Shown here piece by piece: positions 17,869 to 26,920 of a DNA stretch of 64,000 nt. A model generated the notes under the pieces. The model was not told the DNA's origin. It did not search any database and saw only the letters and a list, made by a program, of their open reading frames with translations. A program made the translations under genes and the position numbers. This stretch comes from Paracoccaceae bacterium Fryx2 (GTDB lineage Bacteria; Pseudomonadota; Alphaproteobacteria; Rhodobacterales; Rhodobacteraceae): positions 1,116,001-1,180,000 of the forward strand of contig JAVSGI010000005.1 in assembly GCA_032334235.1 (NCBI GenBank), in the 5' to 3' direction. Numbering within the stretch: the stretch's first letter is position 1; every line of letters starts with the position of its first letter.

Positions 17869-18891
17869 ATGCTTACCAGACGGTTCGTCACCACCTCTGT
17901 TCTGGCCCTCGCGGCCCTGTCACCGCTGGCGCTGCCTGCCGCTGCGCAGGATCTGTCGCCGGTTGTCTTCGTGCAGCCCAGCCCCTCGGCGATCAACTCT
18001 TTCCCGGTCTTCGTGGCGATCGGCGAAGGCTACTTCAAGGACGAGGGGATCGAGGTCCGCGTCGAGTCGATCAACGGCTCGGGTGCGGTGCTGCAGGCGC
18101 TGTCCTCGGGGCAGGCGCAGTTCGGGCGCCCCGGTCCGGGGCCGGTGCTGGCCGCCCGCGCCCGCGGCGAGGATGCGGTGTTCATCTACAACGTCGCCGC
18201 GCGCAGCAACTTCGGCGTGGTGGTGCCCGCCGACAGCGAGATCCAGACCCCGGCCGACCTGAAGGGCAAGATCATCGGCACCGGCACCGCCGATGGCGCG
18301 GAAGTGGGCTTTGCCCGCAACGTGATGCTGGGCGCGGGCCTGAAGGACGGCACCGACTACACCTTCCTGACGGTGGGTGATGGCGGCCCGGCCACGGCGG
18401 CCTTCAGCAGCGGCGAGATCCAGGCCTATTCCGCCTCGACCGCCGATGCAGCGATCCTGAACCAGCGCGGCGTGCCGGTGCGCGAGATCACCCCGCCGGA
18501 ATACGCGCGCTTCTTCGGCAATGGCATCGCCACCATGGGCGCCACGGTGCGCGACAACCCGGAGCTGGTCGAGAAGTTCGGCCGGGCCTTCGCGCGCGGC
18601 CATGCCTTCGCGCTGGACGACGCCAACCGCGAAAAGGTGCTGGCGCATCTGGCCACCGGCAACCCGCAGGAAAGCGAGGACGCGGCCTTCGCCTCGGCGC
18701 TGTTTGATGCGGTCCGGTCCAAGACCGTGCCGATCGACGCGTCCAAGGGGCTCGGCTACCAGCCGCCCGAAGTCTGGGAAGAATGGCAGGCCAGCATGAT
18801 TGCGGGCGGTGACCTCGCGGGCCCGCTGCCCGACCTGACCGCCGCCTACACCAACGACTTTGTGGCCGCGTGGAACGAAGGTCTGAAATAA
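17869..18891 (+). CDS. NMT1/SsuA-type ABC importer substrate-binding protein
   Basis: A 340-residue periplasmic binding protein with a signal peptide (LTRRFVTTSVLALAALSPLALPAAAQ, given in part; the RRFV could allow Tat export). The mature part has the NMT1/THI5-like type-2 fold: SPSAINSFPVFVAIGEGYFKDEG, LQALSSGQAQFG, TPADLKGKIIGTG. Such proteins deliver taurine, alkanesulfonates, nitrate, pyrimidine precursors or aromatic acids. The three importer genes are contiguous and coupled. The surrounding FAH enzymes suggest a carboxylic acid or aromatic-derived ligand, which is inference. Confidence 0.88.
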   Translation: MLTRRFVTTSVLALAALSPLALPAAAQDLSPVVFVQPSPSAINSFPVFVAIGEGYFKDEGIEVRVESINGSGAVLQALSSGQAQFGRPGPGPVLAARARGEDAVFIYNVAARSNFGVVVPADSEIQTPADLKGKIIGTGTADGAEVGFARNVMLGAGLKDGTDYTFLTVGDGGPATAAFSSGEIQAYSASTADAAILNQRGVPVREITPPEYARFFGNGIATMGATVRDNPELVEKFGRAFARGHAFALDDANREKVLAHLATGNPQESEDAAFASALFDAVRSKTVPIDASKGLGYQPPEVWEEWQASMIAGGDLAGPLPDLTAAYTNDFVAAWNEGLK

Positions 18892-19697
18892 TGCAGGCAT
18901 CCGCAGCCGCAACCCCGTCGCTGACGCAAGGGGAAGCCGTCTATCAGTTGACCAATGTCGGCAAGACCTATGCCCGCAACGCCATCAAGGCGCTGGAGGC
19001 GGTGAACCTGACGTTGACCAGGGGCAGCTTTTCCGCAGTGATCGGGTCGAGCGGCTGCGGGAAATCGACGTTGCTGAAGATCATGGCGGGCCTGATCCCG
19101 CCCTCCACGGGGCGGGTGGTGCTGCAAGGCCGCCCCGTGACCGGCCCGCGCCGCGACATCGGCATGATGTTCCAGCAGGCCACCCTGTTTCCCTGGCGCA
19201 CCACGGTGGAAAACATCGTGCTGCCGATCGAGATCCGCGACGGAAAGGCCGCGGCAAAGGCGGCACAGGAGCAGGCCCGCGCCCTGCTGGAACTGGTGGG
19301 GCTGAAGGGCTTCGAGACAGTGTTCCCCAACGAGCTTTCCGGCGGCATGGCGCAGCGCGCCGCGATCTGCCGGATGCTGATCACCGAACCCGCCGTGCTG
19401 CTGCTGGATGAACCCTTCAGCGCGCTGGATGAATTGTCGCGCGATTTCATGAACATGGAACTGCAACGCATCTGCACGTCGCGCAATGCGACGGCGTTTC
19501 TGGTCACCCATTCGATCCCCGAGGCGGTGATCCTGTCGGATGTGGTCTATGTGATGAAGCCCCGCCCCGGCCGCATCGCCGAGGTGGTGCCGATCGACCT
19601 GCCCCGCCCGCGCACGCTCGACATGATGACGACCCCGAAGTTCGGCAAGCTGGTCGAGCACATCCGGGGTCGGCTGGACAAGGAGGCTTTCCTGTGA
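18891..19697 (+). CDS. ABC importer ATP-binding protein (SsuB/TauB type)
   Basis: A 268-residue nucleotide-binding domain: Walker A GSSGCGKST, Q-loop MFQQATLFPWRT, signature LSGGMAQRAAI and Walker B LLLDEPFSALDE with the H-loop VTHS. The start ATG at 18891 shares one base with the previous stop (TAATG), so translation is coupled. Its stop overlaps the permease start by 4 bases. FPWRT is typical of the taurine/sulfonate/nitrate importer subgroup. Confidence 0.92.
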   Translation: MQASAAATPSLTQGEAVYQLTNVGKTYARNAIKALEAVNLTLTRGSFSAVIGSSGCGKSTLLKIMAGLIPPSTGRVVLQGRPVTGPRRDIGMMFQQATLFPWRTTVENIVLPIEIRDGKAAAKAAQEQARALLELVGLKGFETVFPNELSGGMAQRAAICRMLITEPAVLLLDEPFSALDELSRDFMNMELQRICTSRNATAFLVTHSIPEAVILSDVVYVMKPRPGRIAEVVPIDLPRPRTLDMMTTPKFGKLVEHIRGRLDKEAFL

Positions 19698-20560
19698 GCA
19701 ACCTCGAACGCATTGCCGACCGCAGCCCCGCATCGGAAGCCGACACGGTCTGGACCGAACAGGTGTCGTGGCTGGACCAGGTGCCGCGCAGCCTGCAGAT
19801 GCTGTTCGTCTTTGTCGTGTTCATCGCGTTCTGGGACGTGATCACCCGCTTCGGCTTCGTGTCGCGCATCATCCTGCCGACGCCGCTGGAAACCTGGCAT
19901 GACCTGATCTTCGTCGGGCGCAACCTTGCCACCGGCGGCTACATGCTGGCCGCCCTGTGGATCACCCTGCAAGAGGTGTTCTACGGCTTCGTGCTGGCCA
20001 TCGCCATCGGCTTCACCCTTGGCGTGATCGTCGGCGAGACGGCGTTCGGCGAACGGGCGATCATGCCCTATCTCGTCGCCATCGACACCATGCCCAAGGT
20101 CGCCTTCGCGCCGCTGTTCGTGGCCTGGCTGGGGTTCGACATCGACAGCAAGGTGGCGCTGGCCGCCTTCATCGCCACCTTCCCGATCGTGGTCGGCACC
20201 GCGGCGGGGCTCCATGCGGCCGATGCCAACAGCCGGATGCTGTTCAAGACCATGGGCGCCACCCGCTGGCAGACGCTGGTCAAGATGAAGCTGCCGATGG
20301 GGCTGCCGCAGATCTTCACCGGGCTGAAGATCGGCTCGGTCGGCGTGATGGCCGGGGCGATCACCGGCGAGTTCCTTGGCGGCGGCAAGGGCTTCGGCGA
20401 GCTGATCCGCACCGCCGCCTCGCAGCTCAACACGCCGCGGGTGTTCTCGCTGATCCTCTACCTGTCGGTGGTGGGGCTGGGCCTGTTCGCGCTGGTCAGC
20501 GAAGTCCAGCGCCGCGTCGTGTTCTGGCACAAGGACCGCGTTGCGGGCGGCGAGGTCTGA
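19694..20560 (+). CDS. ABC importer permease (SsuC/TauC type)
   Basis: A 288-residue inner-membrane permease with about six helices. An EAA loop carries the coupling motif DANSRMLFKTMGATRWQTLVKMKLP (given in part), followed by GLKIGSVGVMAGAITGEFLGGGKGFGEL, both typical of BPD_transp_1 proteins. The protein has a ~30-residue cytosolic N-terminus. It is coupled to the ATPase gene by ATGA and completes the importer. Confidence 0.92.
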   Translation: MSNLERIADRSPASEADTVWTEQVSWLDQVPRSLQMLFVFVVFIAFWDVITRFGFVSRIILPTPLETWHDLIFVGRNLATGGYMLAALWITLQEVFYGFVLAIAIGFTLGVIVGETAFGERAIMPYLVAIDTMPKVAFAPLFVAWLGFDIDSKVALAAFIATFPIVVGTAAGLHAADANSRMLFKTMGATRWQTLVKMKLPMGLPQIFTGLKIGSVGVMAGAITGEFLGGGKGFGELIRTAASQLNTPRVFSLILYLSVVGLGLFALVSEVQRRVVFWHKDRVAGGEV

Positions 20561-20683
20561 CCCGCCCGCCCGGGGGCTTGCCCTGCCAGGGCCTCTCGCT
20601 TACCCTTGCCACGGGGCCCGGTGCAATCCGCCGGGCCCCACGGTTCCCCACCCTCCCCCGCCCTGTCCGCAAAGGCCGCCCCG

Positions 20684-22213
20684 ATGACCGCAACCCTTGC
20701 CGCCCTGATCGCCCGCGCCCCCGACGACGCCCCCGCCATCGGCGCGCCCGACCGTCCCTGGCTGACGTTCGGCGCCCTGCGCGCCCTGACCGGCCGGACC
20801 CTTGCCGCGCTGCACGCCGCAGGCATCGGACGCGGCGACCGGGTGGCCATCGTGCTGCCGAACGGGCCGGAAATGGCGGCGGCCTTCGTGACGGTGGCGC
20901 AAGGGGCCGTCACCGCACCGCTGAACCCGGCCTACCGGCTGGAGGAGTTCGATTTCTACCTGTCCGACCTCAGGGCCAAGGCGATCATCCTGCCCGAAGG
21001 CTATGACGGCCCGGCACTGGCCGCTGCGGCAACTGCGGGCCTCGTCGTGCTGCGCCTGACGTTCGATGCCGCAGATGCCGCGGGCAGCTTTGCCCTGCGT
21101 GCCGAGGCCACCGCGCCGGGCACGCCCGACACCGCCGCCGCCGGGCCGGACGACATCGCGCTGATCCTGCACACCTCGGGCACCACCTCGCGGCCCAAGA
21201 TCGTGCCGCTGCTGCAGGCCAACGTGGCGGCCTCGGCGCTGCATATCGGCACGTCGCTGGCGCTGACGCCCGCCGACCGCTGCCTGAACATGATGCCGCT
21301 CTTTCACATCCACGGGCTGATCGCGGCGGTGTCGGCCAGCCTCGCCGCCGGGGCTTCGGTGTGGTGCGCGCCGGGGTTCGACGCGCTGCGCTTCTTTGGC
21401 TGGCTCGATGCGGCGCGGCCCAGCTGGTACACGGCGGTCCCGACCATGCACCAGACCATCCTGGCGCGCGCCGCCCGCAACGCCGACATCATCGCCCGCG
21501 CGCCGCTGCGCTTCATCCGCTCGTCCTCGGCCTCGCTGCCCGCGCAGGTGATGCTGGAACTTGCCGCCACCTTCCGCGCCCCGGTGATCGAGGCCTACGG
21601 CATGACCGAGGCCGCGCATCAGATGGCCTCGAACCCGCTGCCGCCGCGGGCGCAGAAACCGGGCTCTGTCGGCATCGCCGCCGGCCCGCAGATCCGCGTC
21701 GCGCACGAGGTCGAGAACCGCCTGCTCGATGACGGCATCGGCGAGGTGGTGATCTGCGGCCCCAATGTCACGCCGGGTTACGAAAGCAACCCCGAGGCCA
21801 ATGCGAAGAACTTCTTCGAACAGGACGGCCGGCGCTGGTTCCGCACCGGCGACCTGGGCAGCCTTGACGCCGAGGGGTATCTGTCGCTGACCGGCCGGCT
21901 GAAGGAAATCATCAACCGCGGCGGCGAAAAGGTCTCGCCGCTGGAGGTGGACGGCATCCTGATGGACCATCCGGCGGTGCAGCAGGTCGTCACCTTTGCC
22001 ATGCCGCACGCCAAGCTTGGCGAAGAGGTGGCAGCGGCGGTGGTGCTGCGCGACGGCATGACCGCCGACGAGGCCGCGATCCGCGCCTTCTGCGCCACCC
22101 GCCTTGCCGATTTCAAGGTGCCGCGCCGGGTCATCGTGCTGACCGAGATTCCGAAAGGCGCCACCGGCAAGCTGCAACGCATCGGTCTGGCCGAAAAGCT
22201 CGGCCTCGCCTGA
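20684..22213 (+). CDS. AMP-forming acyl-CoA synthetase, oxalate-CoA-ligase-like
   Basis: A 509-residue adenylate-forming ligase. The P-loop is LILHTSGTTSRPKIVPLLQ, then MMPLFHIHGLIAAVSASLAAGA, SWYTAVPTMHQ, FIRSSSASLP, EAYGMTEAAHQMASNPLPP, WFRTGDLG and LKEIINRGGEKVSPLEVD, ending PKGATGKLQR with the catalytic Lys. The blocks TSRPK, WYTAVPT and AHQMASNPLPP are hallmarks of the plant AAE3/yeast Pcs60 oxalyl-CoA synthetase group. ATG 20684 is chosen for family alignment. It follows the importer genes, so the substrate may be a short dicarboxylic acid produced by the FAH reactions. Confidence 0.82.
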   Translation: MTATLAALIARAPDDAPAIGAPDRPWLTFGALRALTGRTLAALHAAGIGRGDRVAIVLPNGPEMAAAFVTVAQGAVTAPLNPAYRLEEFDFYLSDLRAKAIILPEGYDGPALAAAATAGLVVLRLTFDAADAAGSFALRAEATAPGTPDTAAAGPDDIALILHTSGTTSRPKIVPLLQANVAASALHIGTSLALTPADRCLNMMPLFHIHGLIAAVSASLAAGASVWCAPGFDALRFFGWLDAARPSWYTAVPTMHQTILARAARNADIIARAPLRFIRSSSASLPAQVMLELAATFRAPVIEAYGMTEAAHQMASNPLPPRAQKPGSVGIAAGPQIRVAHEVENRLLDDGIGEVVICGPNVTPGYESNPEANAKNFFEQDGRRWFRTGDLGSLDAEGYLSLTGRLKEIINRGGEKVSPLEVDGILMDHPAVQQVVTFAMPHAKLGEEVAAAVVLRDGMTADEAAIRAFCATRLADFKVPRRVIVLTEIPKGATGKLQRIGLAEKLGLA

Positions 22214-22220
22214 GGCCTGC

Positions 22221-22255
22221 GCTTTCATCTTTGCCCAAATATCCCCGCCGGAGGC
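22221..22255 (+). repeat. Dispersed intergenic repeat (copy 1)
   Basis: GCTTTCATCTTTGCCCAAAT continuing ATCCCCGCCGGAGGCA. The first 24 bases are identical at 44655-44678. Related copies are at 36485-36507 and, inverted, 44599-44620. Here it overlaps the leader of the TTG-started reductase gene and supplies its GGAGG ribosome-binding site. Confidence 0.7.
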
Positions 22256-22263
22256 ATAATATC

Positions 22264-23238
22264 TTGAAAATCTGCATCTTCGGCGCCGGGGCAATCGGCG
22301 GTTACATGGGGGCAAAGCTCGCGCAGGCCGGGGCCGAGGTGTCGCTGGTGGCGCGAGGCCCGCATCTGGCGGCGATGCAGGCCGACGGCCTGACGCTGAT
22401 CGAGGATGGCCGCACCACCACCCTGCCCGTGCGCGCCTCGTCCGACCCCGCCAGCCTCGGCCCGCAGGATTACGTCATCCTGACGCTCAAGGCGCATTCG
22501 GTGCCTGCCGTGGTGCCGCAGATCCTGCCGCTGCTGGGGCCGGACAGCACGCTGGTCAGCGGGGTGAACGGCATTCCGTGGTGGTATTTCCACAAGGCCG
22601 GCGGGGCGCTGGAGGGCACGCAGTTGCAGTCGGTCGATCCCGGCGGCGTGCAATGGGCGGGCTTCGGCCCCGACCGGGTGCTGGGCTGCGTGGTCTATCC
22701 CGCCGCGGAAGTCTCGTCCCCCGGCGTGATCCGCCACATCGAGGGCAACCGCTTTTCGCTGGGCGAACCCTCGGGCGAGAAATCGGCCCGCGCGGTGGCC
22801 CTTTCCGAGGCGCTGGCGGCCGCCGGGCTGAAGGCCCCGGTCCGCCCGCGCATCCGCGACGAGATCTGGGTGAAGCTCTGGGGCAACCTGTCGTTCAACC
22901 CGATCTCGGTGCTGACGCTCGCCACGCTCGACGTGCTTTGCACAGACCCCGGCACGCGGGCGGTGGCGCGGGCGATGATGGTCGAGGCGCAGGGGGTGGC
23001 TGAAAGGCTGGGGGTGAAGTTCCCGATCGACGTTGATCGCCGCATCGACGGCGGCGCAGCGGTCGGCGCGCACCGCACCTCGATGCTGCAGGATCTGGAG
23101 GCCGGGCGACCGATGGAGATCGACGCGCTGGTGGCCTCGGTCGCGGAACTGGGCGTGCTGACCGGGGTGGCGACGCCGACCCTAGACACCGTGCTGGCGC
23201 TGGTGCGCCTGCGGGCGCGGATGGCGGCGCAGGGCTGA
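22264..23238 (+). CDS. Ketopantoate-reductase-like (ApbA/PanE) oxidoreductase
   Basis: A 324-residue NADPH-dependent 2-ketoacid reductase family protein. It starts at TTG 22264 (KICIFGAGAIGGYMGAKLA), 9 bases after GGAGG; no ATG fits. The Rossmann motif GAGAIGG is followed by ARGPHLAAMQADGL and VILTLKAH. The helical C-terminal domain includes EIWVKLWGNLSFNPISVLT (catalytic Lys, Asn) and DLEAGRPMEIDALVASV. Long-form members in catabolic clusters reduce substrates other than ketopantoate. Its place after the CoA ligase suggests a role in the same pathway. Confidence 0.83.
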   Translation: MKICIFGAGAIGGYMGAKLAQAGAEVSLVARGPHLAAMQADGLTLIEDGRTTTLPVRASSDPASLGPQDYVILTLKAHSVPAVVPQILPLLGPDSTLVSGVNGIPWWYFHKAGGALEGTQLQSVDPGGVQWAGFGPDRVLGCVVYPAAEVSSPGVIRHIEGNRFSLGEPSGEKSARAVALSEALAAAGLKAPVRPRIRDEIWVKLWGNLSFNPISVLTLATLDVLCTDPGTRAVARAMMVEAQGVAERLGVKFPIDVDRRIDGGAAVGAHRTSMLQDLEAGRPMEIDALVASVAELGVLTGVATPTLDTVLALVRLRARMAAQG

Positions 23239-23281
23239 GGGACGGTCCTGCGGCAGGCCCCGGCGACGGGCGGGAGTGCTG

Positions 23282-23296
23282 GGCCGGAATCCGGCC
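23282..23296. terminator. Hairpin between convergent genes
   Basis: GGCCGG-AAT-CCGGCC lies between the reductase stop at 23238 and the convergent glycosyltransferase stop at 23384. A larger pairing GGGCGGGA/TCCCGCCC flanks it. Only short T runs follow, so terminator function is tentative. Confidence 0.35.
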
Positions 23297-23383
23297 TCGG
23301 TTAGCCCATTCGGGCGCCCGTCCCGCCCGTGGGCTGTCCGGTCGGCTGCGAAGGGCGGGCGGCTGGTTGCGGCGAGCCCCCGG

Positions 23384-24070
23384 TCAGCCGACGCGCTGAC
23401 GCATCATCGCCCGGATCTGCCGCGCCGTCTCGGCCGGGGCGACGGTGCGAAAGATGTCGCGCATCATGTGCAGGTCGGCCTGCACGCCCGGCCAAAGCCC
23501 GCGCTTGGCACTTTTCGACGGGCTGTGGACCCCCGGCCAGCGGACGACGCCGATCCGGGCGTTCTGGTCGATCCATATCCGGTTCAGGAACACCTCGAAG
23601 CCGAACTTCGGCAACTGGCGCAGGGCGTCGATCCGGCCCGCAATCTGGGCCCGGGGCAGGATGCGTTCGCCCGACAGGTAATCCAGCCCGATGCCGCGCC
23701 ACAGGCCGGGAGCGTTCTGCCGCAGACTTATGCCGACATCGGCGCGCCCCGAGGTGACCACCCCGATCAGCGCGCTAAGATGGCGGGTCTCGAGTCCCAC
23801 CAGATCGCTGTCGACCAGCAGCAGCAGCGGGTGCCGCGCCGCCGCGATCCCCGCCGCAAGCGCCCAGGTCTTGCCCCGGTTTTGCGGCAGGCTGATCAGC
23901 GTGACGCCCGCGGTCTGCCGCACGATCTGCGCGGTGGCGTCGCTGGACCCGTCGTCGATCACGATCACCTCGGCGATGCCGGGGTGGTCGGTCACCGCGC
24001 GCAGCACCGCGCCGATGCGGGCCGCCTCGTTGAAGGCCGGGATCAGACATGACACGGCGGGCGCGGTCAT
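23384..24070 (-). CDS. Family 2 glycosyltransferase
   Basis: A 228-residue GT-A enzyme: SCLIPAFNEAARIGAVLRAV, VIVIDDGSSDATAQIV (nucleotide-binding Asp), LPQNRGKTWALAAGIAAA, and the DXD-type LLLVDSDLVGLE, followed by GISLRQNAPGLWRG. It has no membrane helices. ATG 24070 overlaps the DedA gene stop by 4 bases. It is the last gene of a four-gene operon with a GT21-like enzyme, DedA and a phosphoesterase, so it may extend or modify the same glycolipid. Confidence 0.87.
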   Translation of the reverse strand: MTAPAVSCLIPAFNEAARIGAVLRAVTDHPGIAEVIVIDDGSSDATAQIVRQTAGVTLISLPQNRGKTWALAAGIAAARHPLLLLVDSDLVGLETRHLSALIGVVTSGRADVGISLRQNAPGLWRGIGLDYLSGERILPRAQIAGRIDALRQLPKFGFEVFLNRIWIDQNARIGVVRWPGVHSPSKSAKRGLWPGVQADLHMMRDIFRTVAPAETARQIRAMMRQRVG

Positions 24071-24642
24071 CTTGCCACCCCGCGCCGCAGCCGCAGCCGC
24101 AGCAGGACCACCAGCCCGATCAGCAGCACAACCGCCAGCGAGCCCCAGGAAATCCAGCGGTCGATCTCGGCAAAGGCGTGGCCCGCGCCGTAGCCGATGG
24201 CAAGGAAAGCCAGCGTCTTCGGAATCGTTGCCAGCAGGTTGAACCACAGGAACGGCAGAAACGGCATCCGCGCGATGCCCGCCGCGACGAGGATGGCGGC
24301 ACCGGCCGAATGGGTCAGCTTGCCAAGGATCAACGTGCGCCCGCCATGCCGCCCGAAATGCGCGGCAAGCTGCGCCAGCCGCGTGCCGTCGGCATCGACC
24401 AGACGGCGCAACCGGCCCGGCAGCGCCCCGCCCCACTTCCTGCCAACCCCGTAAAGCAGCGAGTCCCCGACCAGATCGGCAATCACCAGCACCACGAAGG
24501 CCGGAACCAGCGGAATGTGCGACAGGCTGGCCAGATAACCCGCGATCACCGTGATGATCGGCCCTTCCAGCACCGCGATCGGGGCCAGCAGGGGCAGGCC
24601 CTGGGTCGCCAGCAATGCAATCGCGCTTTCAAGTCCGATCAT
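24067..24642 (-). CDS. DedA-family (VTT domain) membrane protein
   Basis: A 191-residue integral membrane protein of the DedA/SNARE-associated family: an early EGP motif (IAVLEGPIITVIAGYLAS), re-entrant-loop region, DLVGDSLLYGVGRKWG, and FGRHGGRTLILGKLTHSAGAAILVAAG. The conserved GR/G-x-x-R loop is here replaced by GKLTHSAGA. DedA proteins act in lipid (undecaprenyl phosphate or phospholipid) translocation. ATG 24642 is 7 bases from the next gene's stop. Its location between two glycosyltransferases suggests it flips their lipid product or carrier. Confidence 0.85.
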   Translation of the reverse strand: MIGLESAIALLATQGLPLLAPIAVLEGPIITVIAGYLASLSHIPLVPAFVVLVIADLVGDSLLYGVGRKWGGALPGRLRRLVDADGTRLAQLAAHFGRHGGRTLILGKLTHSAGAAILVAAGIARMPFLPFLWFNLLATIPKTLAFLAIGYGAGHAFAEIDRWISWGSLAVVLLIGLVVLLRLRLRRGVAR

Positions 24643-24649
24643 GTCCGGC

Positions 24650-25792
24650 TCACTCTGCCGTCGCGCCATGCGCCGCGCTGTCCGATGCAATCGGCGTGCC
24701 ACGCCACACGAAGCCGCGCCGCGCAAAGGTGGCAATCCACAAGGGCGCCAGCATCAGGTCGCGCACCGCCCATGCCAGCACGTCGACCGGCGCGGCACGC
24801 CAGCCCCGGCGGGCCGCGAGCAGCGCCTCGATACCATACCACAGGGCGACAAAGCCAAGCGCCGCAGCCACCGGAACCGCGCCGGACAATGCCAGCACGG
24901 CCGCCCCCAGCGCCGGAAACGCCCCGCCATTCAGCAATTCCGGCACGAACAGCCAGAAAAACCCCTCGCGGCGGACGCGCGACCAGCGCAACTGCCGGTC
25001 CCAGACCTCGGTCAGGGTGCGCCGACCGATCGGGTGCGGCACCGGGCGCGGCATCAGGCGCACCTTCAGGCCCTGACCGCGCACGATCCGGGTGGCGGCG
25101 ACATCCTCGGCCATGTTGCGGCCAAGCGCGGCAAGCCCGCCCGCATCCTCCAGCACTTTGCGGTGCCAGAACAGGGTCTTGCCCTGCGCAAAGCCGAGGC
25201 CGCACTGGTCGGCGGCCAGTTGCCAGCGCGCCTGGTAGGTATTCAGAAACGCGCATTCCACCGCCGCCCAGAAGCCCTCGGCCTGCACGCCTTCCGGCGG
25301 GGCCGTCACCAGGCCGGTGCCGGGCGTCCAGCAGGCCAGCAGGGTTTCAATATAGTCGGGCGGCAGCAGCACGTTGCTGTCGGCCATCGCGATCCATTCG
25401 GCGCCCGTGCCGTTCCAGCCCTTGGAAAGGTTGTTCAGCTTGGGGTTGCCGCTGATCGCGTCTTCGCCGATCAGCAGCCGGGCGTTGCATCGGGGGTGCG
25501 CCGCGATCAGCCGCCGCACCAGCGGCACGACCGGATCGTCGGCCGAGGCGGCGCAGAACACGATGTCGAGGTCGGGATAGGTCAGACGGAAGGACGAGGC
25601 CAGCGTTTCCTCCTCGAACGCGTCCACGCCGCAGACCGGGCGCAGCAGGCAGACCAGCGGCGGCGGCACCGGCATCCTGCCGCCCGGCCTGTCACGGCGC
25701 CAGAGCACGGCCAGGATGGTGGCGACATGCAGCGCCAGCGCCAGCGCGCAGAACACCGCCACCGCCAGCAGGACCGGCCCGGCCGCCATCAC
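24650..25792 (-). CDS. GT21-like membrane glycosyltransferase (ceramide glucosyltransferase family)
   Basis: A 380-residue enzyme with an N-terminal helix (VLLAVAVFCALALALHVATI) and C-terminal membrane helices. The family 21 D,D,D,(Q/R)xxRW signature is visible: RPVCGVD, AMADSNVLLPPDY, NMAEDVAATR and RQLRWSR. GT21 enzymes transfer a sugar from a nucleotide donor to ceramide or, in some bacteria, diacylglycerol. It overlaps the upstream phosphoesterase gene by 4 bases. It suggests a glycosphingolipid or glycoglycerolipid product; no serine palmitoyltransferase is seen in this window. Confidence 0.8.
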   Translation of the reverse strand: MMAAGPVLLAVAVFCALALALHVATILAVLWRRDRPGGRMPVPPPLVCLLRPVCGVDAFEEETLASSFRLTYPDLDIVFCAASADDPVVPLVRRLIAAHPRCNARLLIGEDAISGNPKLNNLSKGWNGTGAEWIAMADSNVLLPPDYIETLLACWTPGTGLVTAPPEGVQAEGFWAAVECAFLNTYQARWQLAADQCGLGFAQGKTLFWHRKVLEDAGGLAALGRNMAEDVAATRIVRGQGLKVRLMPRPVPHPIGRRTLTEVWDRQLRWSRVRREGFFWLFVPELLNGGAFPALGAAVLALSGAVPVAAALGFVALWYGIEALLAARRGWRAAPVDVLAWAVRDLMLAPLWIATFARRGFVWRGTPIASDSAAHGATAE

Positions 25793-26643
25793 GCAAACCC
25801 CGCCAGCGCATCGTCGAAGCCTGCTCCCTCGGGCGCGCGGGCGGTCTGGCGTTCATCCTGCCAGGCCAGACGCATCAGCGTGCCGTCGCGGTGTTCGGCA
25901 ATGGCCGTGCAACTGTCCACCCAGTCGCCGCAATTGGCGTAAACCACGCCGTGGTCGCCATGCAGGGCGGCCTTGTGGAAATGGCCGCAGATCACCCCGT
26001 CCTGATCGTGGCGGCGCGCAAGGTCGGCCAGCCGGGTCTCGAACCGGGTGCCGAAGGACAGCAGGCCGTTGACGCAGGACAGCAGCATCTGGATCGTGGT
26101 CGCACGTTCGGGGTCTGCCCGGTTGCGCAGGCGCCGAAGCCAGGCGTCAAGGCTGCGCAGCGACTCGTCGGCGCGGCTGCCCAGACGGGTCAGGGCGTGC
26201 CAGCGCAGCCAGCGCGCATCGCAGACATCGCCGTGCAGCACCAGATAGCGGCGCCCGTCGGCCGCGACGTGGAACGCATGTTCGGCAACCTCGACCGGGC
26301 CCAGAAAGCCTTCGTGATGCCGGTGTTTCGCCGCATCGTGGTTGCCCGACAGATAGACGATCCGCGCCCCCCGCTGCGCCCGCGTCCGCAGGATCGCCAC
26401 GATCGCGTCATGCACCGGCGTCCAGTGCGGTTTGCGCACATGCCAGATGTCGAAGATGTCACCGACCAGGTAGAACGTGTCGGCGTCATGCTCGGTCAAA
26501 AAGCCGAGGATGCGCCCGGCGTCGCAGTTTCGCGCGCCAAGATGCAGGTCCGACAGGAACAGGCTGCGATGGTGGTGGCGGGCGCGTCCCGGCCGCTGGG
26601 CCGGGGGAAATTCCGCAGGATTCGTTGTCAACAGGTCTCGCAT
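25789..26643 (-). CDS. LpxH-like metallophosphoesterase (UDP-diacylglucosamine pyrophosphatase family)
   Basis: A 284-residue calcineurin-like phosphoesterase with all metal motifs: SDLHLGARNCD, VGDIFDIW, SGNHDAAK, LHGDVCDARW and CGHFHKAAL. It resembles the LpxH-like/YbbF proteins of alphaproteobacteria, which normally use LpxI rather than LpxH for lipid A. ATG 26643 is chosen because a frame start at 26700 adds a low-complexity leader. It heads the glycosyltransferase/DedA operon, so its substrate may be a nucleotide-linked or phospho-lipid intermediate of that pathway. Confidence 0.85.
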   Translation of the reverse strand: MRDLLTTNPAEFPPAQRPGRARHHHRSLFLSDLHLGARNCDAGRILGFLTEHDADTFYLVGDIFDIWHVRKPHWTPVHDAIVAILRTRAQRGARIVYLSGNHDAAKHRHHEGFLGPVEVAEHAFHVAADGRRYLVLHGDVCDARWLRWHALTRLGSRADESLRSLDAWLRRLRNRADPERATTIQMLLSCVNGLLSFGTRFETRLADLARRHDQDGVICGHFHKAALHGDHGVVYANCGDWVDSCTAIAEHRDGTLMRLAWQDERQTARAPEGAGFDDALAGFA

Positions 26644-26920
26644 CGTAGTTCCGCCCCCTGATTGGTGCGTCCGGCTCCCAGACTTGGCGATAGATGCCAA
26701 GCCGATGACAAGATTTTGTGACCGATGCCGATGTCACCAGAATTTCATCATCACCGGGTGGAGCCTGTCAAGGTTGTTGGCATCGGGACGCTGCCCGGGC
26801 GGGAGCCGATCTGCAAGGCGCGGCCTGGTTGGCGGCTGCCTTGCGCCGGTGTGGGGCCGGGCACGCCCGCCCGCGCGCGGGTGGGTCGGCCGGTCAGGGG
26901 CGGCGACCGGGCGGCGCGGC

